A stretch of DNA of 64,000 nt from Leptospira sanjuanensis (lineage in GTDB: Bacteria; Spirochaetota; Leptospiria; Leptospirales; Leptospiraceae), in contig NZ_JAIZBG010000001.1 of the NCBI RefSeq assembly GCF_022267325.1, forward strand, positions 3,592,501 to 3,656,500, in the 5' to 3' direction. Shown in pieces: positions 30,631-41,833 of this stretch; within the stretch, counting starts at the first letter, position 1; each line of letters starts with the position of its first letter. The notes beneath the pieces were generated by a model. That model was not told the DNA's origin. It worked only from the letters and a program-made list of their open reading frames with translations, and searched no databases. A program made the position numbers and the translations under genes.

Positions 30631-31406
30631 TTAGTTTACAAAGGTTTTCCATTTACCGGAAAGTTTACCCTTCCGTATCAAATGAACCTCTCCCAGTTCG
30701 GCCATCACCTTCTCGCTTTGAGTCGGTCTGTAAAATACGAAATCGTTCGGAAACAAGGAAGTTTTCAACGAGCCGTTGAGAATTCCCTGATTGGTGCTCG
30801 CTCCATAAAGCGAATTGTCCTGAAGCCCGGACTGAGATTCTTTCTTTGCGGAAAACGCGCCGCCGTACGTAAAGTATGTCAGTTGTTGATTCGGATCCCA
30901 TAACGAAAACAAAAACGAAATCGATTCCAAAAACGGAATGTTAGTCCCCACCGGACGTTTTGAAAGTATTTCGCGTCCGTCTTGGAATAAACGTCCGCAA
31001 CCGCGTTGATCGGCATGGGTTTTCCCAAAAGAATATTAAACTTTCTGAATTCTCCGTCCGACAAAAGCATCGCTACGTCTCCCGAATGGAACACCATCAA
31101 ACGATCGCTTCCCGTGGCACGTACGATATATCGTAAAAGATCCAAGGAGGGAAGCGACTTTACGACAATGCGATATCGCAAAGGGGACTTTAGTTTTTCC
31201 TTAAGAACCTCGAGATTCTCGTCCAAACGATCCAAGTCCAAAAGTACGATGGGTTTGCCAGGACCGTTCTCTTTCAATTCTTCGTTGAGGTTTTGGAAAT
31301 AGGGAGAATACGGTTTTCCGTTATCACCGGGTTTGATCGCCAAAATCAGAAGGAAAAGCAGGATCGGAATTCCGACCAAGATCTTTTTCTTTCGGATGAG
31401 TTTCAT
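30631..31406 (-). pseudogene. Alanine racemase/D-threonine aldolase-like protein with internal deletion and frameshift
   Basis: The N-terminal frame (31406 down to about 30960) has a membrane anchor (residues about 10-26), then IVLLDLDRLDENL and RIVVKSLPS, where the Lys is the PLP-binding position of the metal-dependent D-amino-acid aldolase/racemase family, followed by the barrel strands FHSGDVAMLL and FNILLGKPMPINAV. It then shifts. A second frame (about 30951 to 30631) starts within the barrel's end and contains an intact-looking C-terminal domain (GGAFSAKKESQ, NDFVFYRPTQSEKVM, GEVHLIRKGKLSG). Together they cover only about 270 of the 400 or so residues expected, so roughly the middle of the barrel is missing. 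The gene starts four bases after the TetR stop. Confidence 0.75.
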
Positions 31407-31410
31407 TCGT

Positions 31411-32064
31411 TTACTCCTTGGTTACACCGGTAAGAATGGAGTTCAAAGTCGAGTTCAAGATTTTTTCCAAAGTTCTTTCCTCTAAGATCGCCGGAGGAAT
31501 TTGTCTTCCGTTGACGAGAACCGCAAAGCCGTGAACGAGACTCCAGAGCGTAAAAGAAAGATCGTACGGATCTTCCTCTTTGAAGATACCTCTTTTTTGA
31601 CCGTCTTCTAAAATTCGAAACAAGCCCATAAATGCGTCCCTTCCGATCGTTTCCAACTCTTCGGGCGCGCCCTCTTCGCAGGCAAGCGCTCCGCCGAACA
31701 TCAATTCGGTTCTTCGAGGATGTTTTAGCGCCAAAGACACATAACGTGTCCCGGACGAACGGAGTCTTTCCACCGGATCATCGCTGCTTTCCCAAGCGAG
31801 ACGCATTTCTTCCGCGAGATCCATAAAACCGCGCGTAGCAAGAGTAAAAAGGAGATCGGCCTTTCTGGGAAAGTGACGATACGGCGCGGCATGGCTGACT
31901 CCGAGATCCGCGGCGATGTCCCGCAAACTCAATCCTTCCACCCCTTTTTGTTCTAAAATTTCTTCGGATCTTTGGATAATCGCCTTTTTGAGATCGCCAT
32001 GATGATACGGCTCGGGGGTTTGTTTTTTAGAAGATTTCTTTTTGGATGCGCCTTTTTTTTCCAT
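31411..32064 (-). CDS. TetR-family repressor with WHG-type C-terminal domain
   Basis: 217 residues. After a Lys/Ser-rich N-terminal tail (1-20) comes the TetR helix-turn-helix (GLSLRDIAADLGVSHAAPYR, about 46-65, then HFPRKADLL). The C-terminal domain has the WSLVHGFAVLVNG motif of the WHG/TetR_C_33 group. The intergenic region to the divergent membrane-protein operon carries two 19-bp palindromes, so this repressor very likely controls both directions. The racemase-like pseudogene follows four bases after its stop, so the original regulon included that enzyme. Confidence 0.9.
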   Translation of the reverse strand: MEKKGASKKKSSKKQTPEPYHHGDLKKAIIQRSEEILEQKGVEGLSLRDIAADLGVSHAAPYRHFPRKADLLFTLATRGFMDLAEEMRLAWESSDDPVERLRSSGTRYVSLALKHPRRTELMFGGALACEEGAPEELETIGRDAFMGLFRILEDGQKRGIFKEEDPYDLSFTLWSLVHGFAVLVNGRQIPPAILEERTLEKILNSTLNSILTGVTKE

Positions 32065-32090
32065 AATATGTTGTCGGTGACTACTTTTTT

Positions 32091-32130
32091 ATGTTGACAT
32101 AGCCAACATTTATGTTTACAGTAGTAACAT
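32091..32130. promoter_or_regulatory. Tandem TetR operators over the promoter of the membrane-protein operon
   Basis: Two related 19-bp palindromes: ATGTTGACATAGCCAACAT (32091-32109) and ATGTTTACAGTAGTAACAT (32112-32130), with centres 21 bp apart, that is two helical turns. A plus-strand promoter is embedded in them: -35 TTGACA (32094-32099), 17-base spacer, -10 TACAGT (32117-32122). A further half-site ATGTTG occurs at 32068-32073. A short palindromic hairpin (32135-32156, AAAAGGG/CCCTTTT) lies in the leader before the ribosome-binding site GGAGG. Confidence 0.75.
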
Positions 32131-32169
32131 ACTATCCAAAAGGGTCAAGACCCTTTTTCGGAGGAATTT

Positions 32170-33117
32170 ATGAGAATTCTAAATAGGATCCTTCCCTTTT
32201 CCAAACTCAATCCGCCTCTATTTTGGAACGGGTTCGTAAACGCAGTCAGTCTTTTGATTCTGATTCCGGCGCTTTTTCTCGATGAAAGAACCGTAACAAA
32301 CGCTCCCGTTTGGCTCAAACCGATCAAGTTCTCCCTTTCGATCGGAACGTATTCGTTTACGTTGGTCTGGATTCTTCAATTCGTCGAAGGCCGGGAAAAA
32401 ACGATCCGCGGCATTTCCTGGATCGTCACCGTGATGCTCGCAGTGGAAACCGTCTCGATTGTGTTTCAGGCTTATCGAGGAATTCCGAGTCATTTTAATA
32501 TTACGACTCCCTTAAACGGTTTCATCTTCAGTCTGATGGGAACGGCGATCGGTACATTATGGTTTTTTCATGTTGTTTTGGCGATCTTTCTATTGCGTCA
32601 AAAATTGGAAAATAAGACTCTTATGGAATCTCTGCGCTGGGGAATGGGAATCGCCGCTTTGGGAATGATTCTCGGTTTTTTTATGACGATTCCGAGACCC
32701 GAACAAATCGAACAGATGAAGGCGGGAATTTTGGAAGCAAACGGAGGGCATACGTTCGGCGCTCCGGAAGGAGGCCCCGGTCTTCCTTTAGTCGGTTGGA
32801 GTACGATCGCCGGCGATATGAGAATCCCGCACTTTCTCGGCATTCATGCGATGCAGTTGATTCCGATGATCGCTCTCCTATTCGGAAGTTTCAAAGTTTC
32901 GCATGCGATTTCCGTTCCTGCGGTCAGAAACTTTTCGATCTTTTTTGCGGGTTTGACCGTAGTTCTGACGATACAAGCATTGAACGGAGAAGCGCTGCTT
33001 CGTCCTTCGACAGGAATTCAAATCGGATTTTTAATCTGCGGGCTCGGAATGTTCGGAAGCCTGCTGGTTCCTTTTCTTTTCAAAAAAACGTTAAAAACGG
33101 AAATCAACGGAGTTTAA
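32170..33117 (+). CDS. Conserved polytopic membrane protein (TetR-controlled)
   Basis: 315 residues from ATG 32170, with GGAGG six bases upstream. About eight hydrophobic helices; recurrent polar and charged residues inside helices (WLKPIKFSLSIGTYSFTLVW, VETVSIVFQAYRGIPSHFN, FHVVLAIFLL) and a conserved-looking loop GGPGLPLVGWSTIAGDMRIPHFLGIHAMQLIP with two histidines suggest metal, haem or quinone contact, but I do not recognise the family. One base separates its stop from the ABA4-like gene, so they form an operon behind the tandem operators. A role in membrane lipid or quinone chemistry is conjecture. Confidence 0.8.
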   Translation: MRILNRILPFSKLNPPLFWNGFVNAVSLLILIPALFLDERTVTNAPVWLKPIKFSLSIGTYSFTLVWILQFVEGREKTIRGISWIVTVMLAVETVSIVFQAYRGIPSHFNITTPLNGFIFSLMGTAIGTLWFFHVVLAIFLLRQKLENKTLMESLRWGMGIAALGMILGFFMTIPRPEQIEQMKAGILEANGGHTFGAPEGGPGLPLVGWSTIAGDMRIPHFLGIHAMQLIPMIALLFGSFKVSHAISVPAVRNFSIFFAGLTVVLTIQALNGEALLRPSTGIQIGFLICGLGMFGSLLVPFLFKKTLKTEINGV

Positions 33118-33118
33118 C

Positions 33119-33559
33119 ATGGACCTTTCCCTTCTCTTTAAAATCGCAAACAATGTCGCATTAGCGGGTTGGATTCTTTTGATCGCGATTCCGCAATGGA
33201 AATACACAAGGCTCGTTACCACGGGTCTTTTGGGAACGCTCCTTTTCGGAGGAGTATATACGGCTTTACTTATATTCAGTTTCGGTAAAACACAAGGAGG
33301 GTTCGACTCGTTGGAGGGAGTTTCTCTTCTTTTCCGGAATCAGGCCGTTTTAGCGGCAGGATGGATTCACTATCTTGCATTCGACCTTTTTGTGGGAAGC
33401 TGGGAAAGCGCAAACGCGGAGAAGCTGGGAATTTCGCGTTGGCTCGTGATCCCTTGTCAGATCGCGACATTCCTATTCGGTCCTTTAGGGTTACTCAGTT
33501 ATCTGCTTTTGAGAGCGATCTTACGAAAACCGATCCTGATCGATCAACCGTTTTCATAA
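33119..33559 (+). CDS. ABA4-like (DUF4281) membrane protein
   Basis: 146 residues with four membrane helices. The segment RNQAVLAAGWIHYLAFDLFVGSW followed by GISRWLVIPCQIATFLFGPLGLL is the diagnostic core of the ABA4-like family, whose plant founder (ABA DEFICIENT 4) takes part in neoxanthin synthesis; bacterial members are uncharacterised. The gene begins one base after the upstream membrane protein's stop, so the two are translated together and probably form a complex. A stem-loop follows about 45 bases downstream. Confidence 0.85.
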   Translation: MDLSLLFKIANNVALAGWILLIAIPQWKYTRLVTTGLLGTLLFGGVYTALLIFSFGKTQGGFDSLEGVSLLFRNQAVLAAGWIHYLAFDLFVGSWESANAEKLGISRWLVIPCQIATFLFGPLGLLSYLLLRAILRKPILIDQPFS

Positions 33560-33603
33560 GCGTTCGAATTCAACCGGCAACACGAACCCGAACCGTTAAG
33601 GTG

Positions 33604-33623
33604 GCGGTCTCGAATGAGGCCGC
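33604..33623. terminator. Hairpin between convergent genes (candidate terminator)
   Basis: GCGGTCTC (33604-33611), loop GAAT, GAGGCCGC (33616-33623): an 8-bp stem with one G-U wobble, lying in the 194 bp between the ABA4-like gene and the convergent lipase-like gene. Similar in design to the elements at 17671 and 29770. No long T-tract. Confidence 0.45.
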
Positions 33624-33753
33624 GTCTTTAATAGAAAGTCGAGCGTAAAATTCGAAACGGACGTCGAGGAATTTCTAAATCGGTTCGTTTTGACAATCGG
33701 AATTCTTTAATTGTTCCGACAAACCATCGACAAAAATAAAACTTGCAATCCTA

Positions 33754-35016
<1,263 letters not shown>

Positions 35017-35150
35017 TTTCGCTTCTCCTCTTATGTGCCGCGAAGTATAACCCGAAAACACGCTTTAGTCAACGGTTAAAATCCGATTCTCACTTTGTAT
35101 TCAAGAACGAAGAGACTTGATCTTTCCATTCTCTCCGTTTCCATGACGAC

Positions 35151-36857
<1,707 letters not shown>

Positions 36858-36925
36858 AAAAAGATTCCGATTCCTCGATTTTAGGTTAGAATTTCGAGTT
36901 AGGCGGAAACGCCGGGAATTCTCGA

Positions 36926-37966
36926 ATGGAAACCCGTAACAAACCTTACGAACGTTTTTCCGAAAAGGAAAAAACGCGGAAGATCATCCAATGGATTCGG
37001 TTTCGGAACGATCGGATTCAAAAAAAACATCCTTTCTTATCGTTATATCAGGATCGGATCGGTTTGGGAATTACGCTTTTGTCCGCTGCCGGGATGATTC
37101 TCTTTGCAGTTCTTTATCTATCCGATCGAATTCCGTTTTGGATTTGTATCGTAAGCAATGCGATTCTTGCTTCTTTTTTACACGAGATCGAACACGACCT
37201 CATCCATAATCTATACTACAAAGGAAACGCAAAGATACAGAATTTTATGTTTTGGATCGTTTGGCTGTTTCGCGCGAACACGGTCAATCCCTGGTTTCGC
37301 AGAGAAATTCATCTTCTCCATCATAAACTTTCCGGCAATAAAGAGGACGTCGAAGAGAGAATGATCGGCAACGGAATGCCTTTCGGTTTGCGAAGAATTC
37401 TAACTATGATCGACGGAAATTTTGCGCTGATTCTCCAGGGAAGAAAAGTCGCCAAAGACGCATATTCGCAGCTCAGAAAAATCAAAACCCCCAGAATCGT
37501 CGGACCGTATCGGGAAATCTTTTTTCTGCTTTGGTATTCCTTTCTCTTGTTAAATACATTCCATTTTTTGAATCTATTTTTTCAAAACCCGTTCACGGAA
37601 CCCGCGTTTATCGAATCGACAAGAATATTTTTGAATGCGGCGGCAGTCGTTTTTCTGATTCCGAATTGGATTCGGCAAACATCGATTCAGATCGTTTCCT
37701 CGAACATGCACTACTACGGAAATATTCCGAACGTATACAATCAAACCCAGGTGTTGAATTCCTGGATCGTTTTTCCGTTTCATCTTTTCTGTTTTAATTT
37801 CGGCGCGACCCACGGAATCCATCACTTCGTAGTCAATCAACCGTTTTATCTCAGACAATGGACCGCGTTTTACGTTCTTCCGGCGTTAAAAAGATACGGA
37901 ATCGCGTTCAACGATTTTAAAAGTATGTTCCGAGCGAACGCGAAGATCGTTTACAATCTCCAGTGA
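36926..37966 (+). CDS. Membrane fatty-acid desaturase/hydroxylase-like protein
   Basis: 346 residues. Three histidine boxes of the membrane di-iron desaturase family: HEIEHDLIH (about 87-95, HxxxHxxxH), HLLHHK (about 129-134) and THGIHHFV (HxxHH, about 297-304), with hydrophobic pairs between them. It introduces a double bond or a hydroxyl into a lipid acyl chain (or a carotenoid/sterol-like substrate) at the membrane. The 3' end overlaps the convergent hybrid-kinase gene by 16 bases. It lies behind the B12-radical-SAM gene on the same strand. Confidence 0.9.
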   Translation: METRNKPYERFSEKEKTRKIIQWIRFRNDRIQKKHPFLSLYQDRIGLGITLLSAAGMILFAVLYLSDRIPFWICIVSNAILASFLHEIEHDLIHNLYYKGNAKIQNFMFWIVWLFRANTVNPWFRREIHLLHHKLSGNKEDVEERMIGNGMPFGLRRILTMIDGNFALILQGRKVAKDAYSQLRKIKTPRIVGPYREIFFLLWYSFLLLNTFHFLNLFFQNPFTEPAFIESTRIFLNAAAVVFLIPNWIRQTSIQIVSSNMHYYGNIPNVYNQTQVLNSWIVFPFHLFCFNFGATHGIHHFVVNQPFYLRQWTAFYVLPALKRYGIAFNDFKSMFRANAKIVYNLQ

Positions 37967-40419
37967 GATTCTTCCACCTGTTCCACCCAAAAGTCCAACG
38001 TAGTTTTCAATCCCACAAGATCGAGAGGTTTAACCAAACAGTCGTTCATTCCTTTGGAAACGTATTTTTCCTTACTACTTTCGATCGCGTCGGCGGTAAG
38101 AGCGATGATGATCGGAAGATCCGCGTTCTCCTTTCGGGAACGAATCCATCTCGTCGCTTCGATGCCGTCGACTTCGGGCATGTGAATGTCCATTAGAATT
38201 ATATCAAATACTTCCAACTGCATTCTTTCGATCACTTCCCTGCCGTTATGAACGACGGCCGGATCGTAACCTAATTTTTTGAGAGCCCTTTCGATCAAAA
38301 GACAATTGGTCTCGTTGTCTTCCGCGACGAGAATACGGATCTTTTTCGGGATCGTTTCCGCATAAACGTTTTCAAGATCGCGCGTAGTGTCCGGCCCGAG
38401 AATTTTTTCGATTTCGGATTCGGAAGGAATATCATATTCGATCGAAAAGAAAAATTTGGAGCCCTTTCCTTCCTTACTTTCCAAACCGAGAACCCCGCCT
38501 TGCAGCTCCACCAATTGTTTCGTGATACTCAGACCCAAACCGGAGCCGCCGAACTTTCTCACCGTGGAAGTGTCGCTTTGCGAGAACGCATCAAATACCT
38601 GTTTTTGTTTTTCCTGAGGAATTCCGATACCCGTATCCGAAACGACGAATTCGATCGCCACTTTCGAATCGGAAATTTTTTTCTGAGAAACTTTAAGAAC
38701 AACCTCTCCGTGATTGGTAAACTTGATTCCGTTTCCGGTCAAGTTCCAAAGAATCTGACGCAGCCTCAATTGATCGCCCGAAACGTATTCCGGAATTTCA
38801 AATTTTCCTTCCAGATGAAAACCGATCTGTTTTCGTTTTGCAAGAGGATATAAAAGATCGTGGATTTCATCCAAGACCGAACGGATCGAAAAAACTTCCT
38901 TATCGAGCGAAATTTTTCCGGCCTCGATTCTTGAAAAATCGAGAATATCATTGATGATCTGAAGAAGCGATTTCGCCGAACCGGAAAGAATCTTCACGTA
39001 TTCCTTCTGTTCTTCGTTGAGTCTCGTCGTTCCCAAAAGCTGAACCATTCCCAAAACCCCGTTCATAGGCGTTCTGATTTCGTGACTCATGTTCGCGAGA
39101 AAGCTGCTCTTAACTTTGGAAGCTTTTTCCGCGATCTCCTTCGCTTGAATCAATTCCCATTCCGTTTCTCTTCTTTGCTGGATTTCCTTTTTTAAAAGTA
39201 CGATGTTCTTATGAATCTCGGATTGTAATCCGTCCTTGAGTCTGAATTCCAATTCCTTGATTCTCTGAACGAGCATGATCGAAAACAGAATCGACTGCGC
39301 GATAAACGCCAATTTAAGAATATGAAGCGAAAGATAATTCATCGAGATCACACCCGAGGCGCTGAGGTTCGTGACGATACCGGCCGTCGGAAAGATCATG
39401 TGGATCAAAAGAAGAATCTTCGCGGTTTTAAAACCGTCCTGAATCCTCACAACGCAGAAGTAAACGATGATGAGATTATTGATCAAAATCCAATAATACG
39501 AAAACTGATTGAGCTGATTCGTAAAAAGGATCGAAGCCGGAAACAGCAGAATATTACACGTTACGTAAATCCAAGTCGTGATTTCCGCCCGTTTGTCCTT
39601 TTTTTCCGGATATAAGAATTCAAGGGAGAATAAGAACAAAAACAAAGCCGACGCGTAAACCAGAATCAGGGTCATAGGAAGATAATACGTCCCGTATCCC
39701 GGTTTAAACAACGGCAAAGTCAATCCGTCCCAAGCGGTCAAATAAACCGTAAAGAAGGAAATCATAATAAAGTAATACAAATAGGATCTCGCCCGAAAAA
39801 AGAAATAGAGGGAAAGATTGTAAAGACTCATCGCGATTCCGAATCCGAGAGTCAAACCTACGATGATCGAACGGAATTGTTTCGTGAATCCGTATTTGTT
39901 TTCCGATTCCAACACGAAAGGAAAACGAAGAGGGGTTCCGCTTTTGATCCTGCAAACGATTTGGACTTCCTCTCCCGGACGAAGATAGAAATCCAGCGTG
40001 GGAAAATTCTCCTCATAGAAGCGCGTGGAACCGGCGCGGATGTCGTGGATTTTTCCTTCGTGAGCGTATCGATAGTGAATGTCCACTTCCTCCAAAAACG
40101 GATTGTAAACTTCGAACTTTCCGTAGTAGTCGCGCGCCGTATCGTTTTTAAGAGGAATATAAAACCAAGCCGTCGCTTTAGTAAAACCGAGAGAAAAGGA
40201 TTCGGAAGGAATGTGCTGAAACGCAATGGAAGAATCACCGGAAAAAATTCTTTCCTTCCGATCCGTTCCGTCCACGTCGCTGAAATAATGAACAAAAGAA
40301 CGGAACGATCCGCTTTTCTGAAGCTGTGAAATATTTCCTGAATCCGGAAGCGCGCCTTCGCCAAACACGGGAAATGCGAGACCAAAGGAAAAAAGAACCG
40401 TTATCAAGAATCGAATCAT
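37951..40419 (-). CDS. 7TMR-DISM hybrid sensor histidine kinase
   Basis: 822 residues: signal peptide (1-21), extracytoplasmic 7TMR-DISMED2 domain (about 35-175), seven membrane helices (7TMR-DISM, about 185-390), coiled-coil linker, HisKA with NMSHEIRTPMNGVLGM (His about 446), HATPase (QILWNLTGNGIKFT, DTGIGIP, GGSGLGLSIT), and a C-terminal receiver (RILVAEDNETN, phospho-Asp in ILMDIHMPEVDG, about residue 744). Known: this class senses small envelope ligands, often carbohydrate-like, and relays via His-Asp phosphotransfer. Its gene end overlaps the convergent desaturase gene. Two other 7TMR-DISM proteins occur later in the window with different outputs. Confidence 0.94.
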   Translation of the reverse strand: MIRFLITVLFSFGLAFPVFGEGALPDSGNISQLQKSGSFRSFVHYFSDVDGTDRKERIFSGDSSIAFQHIPSESFSLGFTKATAWFYIPLKNDTARDYYGKFEVYNPFLEEVDIHYRYAHEGKIHDIRAGSTRFYEENFPTLDFYLRPGEEVQIVCRIKSGTPLRFPFVLESENKYGFTKQFRSIIVGLTLGFGIAMSLYNLSLYFFFRARSYLYYFIMISFFTVYLTAWDGLTLPLFKPGYGTYYLPMTLILVYASALFLFLFSLEFLYPEKKDKRAEITTWIYVTCNILLFPASILFTNQLNQFSYYWILINNLIIVYFCVVRIQDGFKTAKILLLIHMIFPTAGIVTNLSASGVISMNYLSLHILKLAFIAQSILFSIMLVQRIKELEFRLKDGLQSEIHKNIVLLKKEIQQRRETEWELIQAKEIAEKASKVKSSFLANMSHEIRTPMNGVLGMVQLLGTTRLNEEQKEYVKILSGSAKSLLQIINDILDFSRIEAGKISLDKEVFSIRSVLDEIHDLLYPLAKRKQIGFHLEGKFEIPEYVSGDQLRLRQILWNLTGNGIKFTNHGEVVLKVSQKKISDSKVAIEFVVSDTGIGIPQEKQKQVFDAFSQSDTSTVRKFGGSGLGLSITKQLVELQGGVLGLESKEGKGSKFFFSIEYDIPSESEIEKILGPDTTRDLENVYAETIPKKIRILVAEDNETNCLLIERALKKLGYDPAVVHNGREVIERMQLEVFDIILMDIHMPEVDGIEATRWIRSRKENADLPIIIALTADAIESSKEKYVSKGMNDCLVKPLDLVGLKTTLDFWVEQVEESHWRL

Positions 40420-40470
40420 AAGGACGGATGACTCGTGGATTTGGTTATAGTTTGCGACATCCGTTTTTAG

Positions 40471-40509
40471 GGTAAAAATGTTTTTACCGGTCCCGCATAT
40501 TTAGGACCG
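40471..40509. promoter_or_regulatory. Two adjacent palindromes between clpP and the hybrid kinase
   Basis: GGTAAAAATGTTTTTACC (40471-40488; 8-bp arms, 2-base centre) directly followed by CGGTCC (40488-40493) / GGACCG (40504-40509). They lie 52-90 bases upstream of the kinase start and downstream of clpP, so they may be an operator, a clpP terminator, or both. Confidence 0.4.
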
Positions 40510-40549
40510 ATAGAATGATAAGACGAGCTTTTTTCCGCGATTCCGGCAA

Positions 40550-41110
40550 CTATTTCAGAATGATCTTATCGATCATTCCGTATTCCAAAGCCTCCTTCGA
40601 TGAAAACCAGGAATCCCGATCCGTATCTTGGATGATACGATCCAACGGCTGTCCCGTGGCTTTTGCCATGATTTCGTTTAATAAGTCCTTTTCCCGTTTT
40701 ACGGACTCGGCGAAAATTCGTATGTCTTCCGCGGGGCCTTTGAATTCTCCCATTACGTGCGGTTGATGGATCAAAATCTTACTGTGCGGATACGCCGAAC
40801 GATTTCCGCGATCGCCCGATAAAAGCAAAACCGCGCCGAAAGACATCGCCATTCCCAAACAAGTCGTATAAACCGGAGGACTTACCGAATTCATCACGTC
40901 GAGAATCGCCAAACCCGCGTACGTCGACCCTCCGGGAGAATGGATGTAAAGAGAAATCGGTCTCGTGGGATCGACCGCTTCCAGATACAAAAAACGATCG
41001 ATCAAGTAACGAGCGGAATTATCGTTCACTTCTCCCCAAAGAAAAACCTTTCTTTGTTCGAGATAAACGGATTCGATTTGCGAAGAAGGAGGAAGTAATG
41101 TCGTTTCCAA
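40550..41110 (-). CDS. clpP: ATP-dependent Clp protease proteolytic subunit (ClpP)
   Basis: 186 residues; the start is TTG 41110 with AGGAG six bases upstream, chosen because no ATG precedes the conserved N-terminal IESVYLEQRKVFLWGEV. Catalytic triad: Ser in MAMSFGAVLL, His in ILIHQPHV and Asp in DTDRDSWFS; the IHSPGGSTYAGLAI loop is typical. Known: ClpP forms a tetradecameric chamber fed by ClpX/ClpA. The sequence deviates from the standard AASMGA context (CLGMAMSFGA), suggesting a second ClpP paralogue of the type spirochaetes carry. It is nine bases downstream of an ECF sigma-factor gene, an unusual operon partner. Confidence 0.93.
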   Translation of the reverse strand: METTLLPPSSQIESVYLEQRKVFLWGEVNDNSARYLIDRFLYLEAVDPTRPISLYIHSPGGSTYAGLAILDVMNSVSPPVYTTCLGMAMSFGAVLLLSGDRGNRSAYPHSKILIHQPHVMGEFKGPAEDIRIFAESVKREKDLLNEIMAKATGQPLDRIIQDTDRDSWFSSKEALEYGMIDKIILK

Positions 41111-41119
41111 GATTTTCTC

Positions 41120-41698
41120 CTAAGCCGCCAAAAACATTCTGAAACAAGCCTCGGGTCTGTACGCTTCGCCGATGCCGTCTCTCAGGATATTTTTGAGTTT
41201 CAAATGACGTTTTTTGATAAACGAAAGGGTTTTCCCCTGAGACTTCGATATTTCGTCTAACGTAAAATTTCGATAATAATGAAGCTCGATCAGGGTTCGA
41301 TCCTCGGGTTTCAATCGATCGATGTTTTTAAGGATCGTTTCCGAACGTTCCTTTTCGAAAAAGTCGGAATGGATTTTGCCCGCGGTCTGATCGATTTGTC
41401 TCGGATCTTCGAAAACAAGCCGTTGGTTTTCTTTTTTACGGAGAATCCGATCGCTGTGTTTGACGATCGCCCGTTTGAGCAGGCTCGGAAACGCTTCCGG
41501 CGTGCGGATCTTTCCGCAATTTACATATAAGTCCCAAAAGGTTTCCTGCACGACATCCTGGGAAAGATCCTCGTCTCGAAGAATCCGATTCGCATGTCGT
41601 AGCGCAAAACGCGAGAACCGTTTTTGCAGAAGGGTCCAAGCCTGTGCATCGCCGGATTTCGCGTGTTCCAAAAGTTGAATGTAGGATTTGTCTTTCAT
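41120..41698 (-). CDS. ECF-type RNA polymerase sigma factor
   Basis: 192 residues from ATG 41698 (MKDKSYIQLLEHAKSGDAQA); the frame is open to 41830 but the extra part is not sigma-like. Region 2 (about 10-80): FALRHANRILRDEDLSQDVVQETFWDLY, with the DxxQ..F motif. Region 4 (about 125-180): LKPEDRTLIELHYYRNFTLDEISKSQGKTLSFIKKRHLKLKNIL. No anti-sigma factor is adjacent; instead clpP follows after nine bases, so regulated proteolysis could control this sigma factor or the regulon it drives. The weak start site makes expression level hard to guess. Confidence 0.88.
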   Translation of the reverse strand: MKDKSYIQLLEHAKSGDAQAWTLLQKRFSRFALRHANRILRDEDLSQDVVQETFWDLYVNCGKIRTPEAFPSLLKRAIVKHSDRILRKKENQRLVFEDPRQIDQTAGKIHSDFFEKERSETILKNIDRLKPEDRTLIELHYYRNFTLDEISKSQGKTLSFIKKRHLKLKNILRDGIGEAYRPEACFRMFLAA

Positions 41699-41833
41699 AC
41701 GATTTAAAGTCCCTCGGATTTCCGTCGCAGTTCTTAAAAAACGATCTTCTCCGGGGTTTTTTGCGGAAAAAAGTTTTTTTTCCGCGATTCGGAACGCTTT
41801 TAACCTCCGTAACCCCGAAGAAAATCGCATCGT

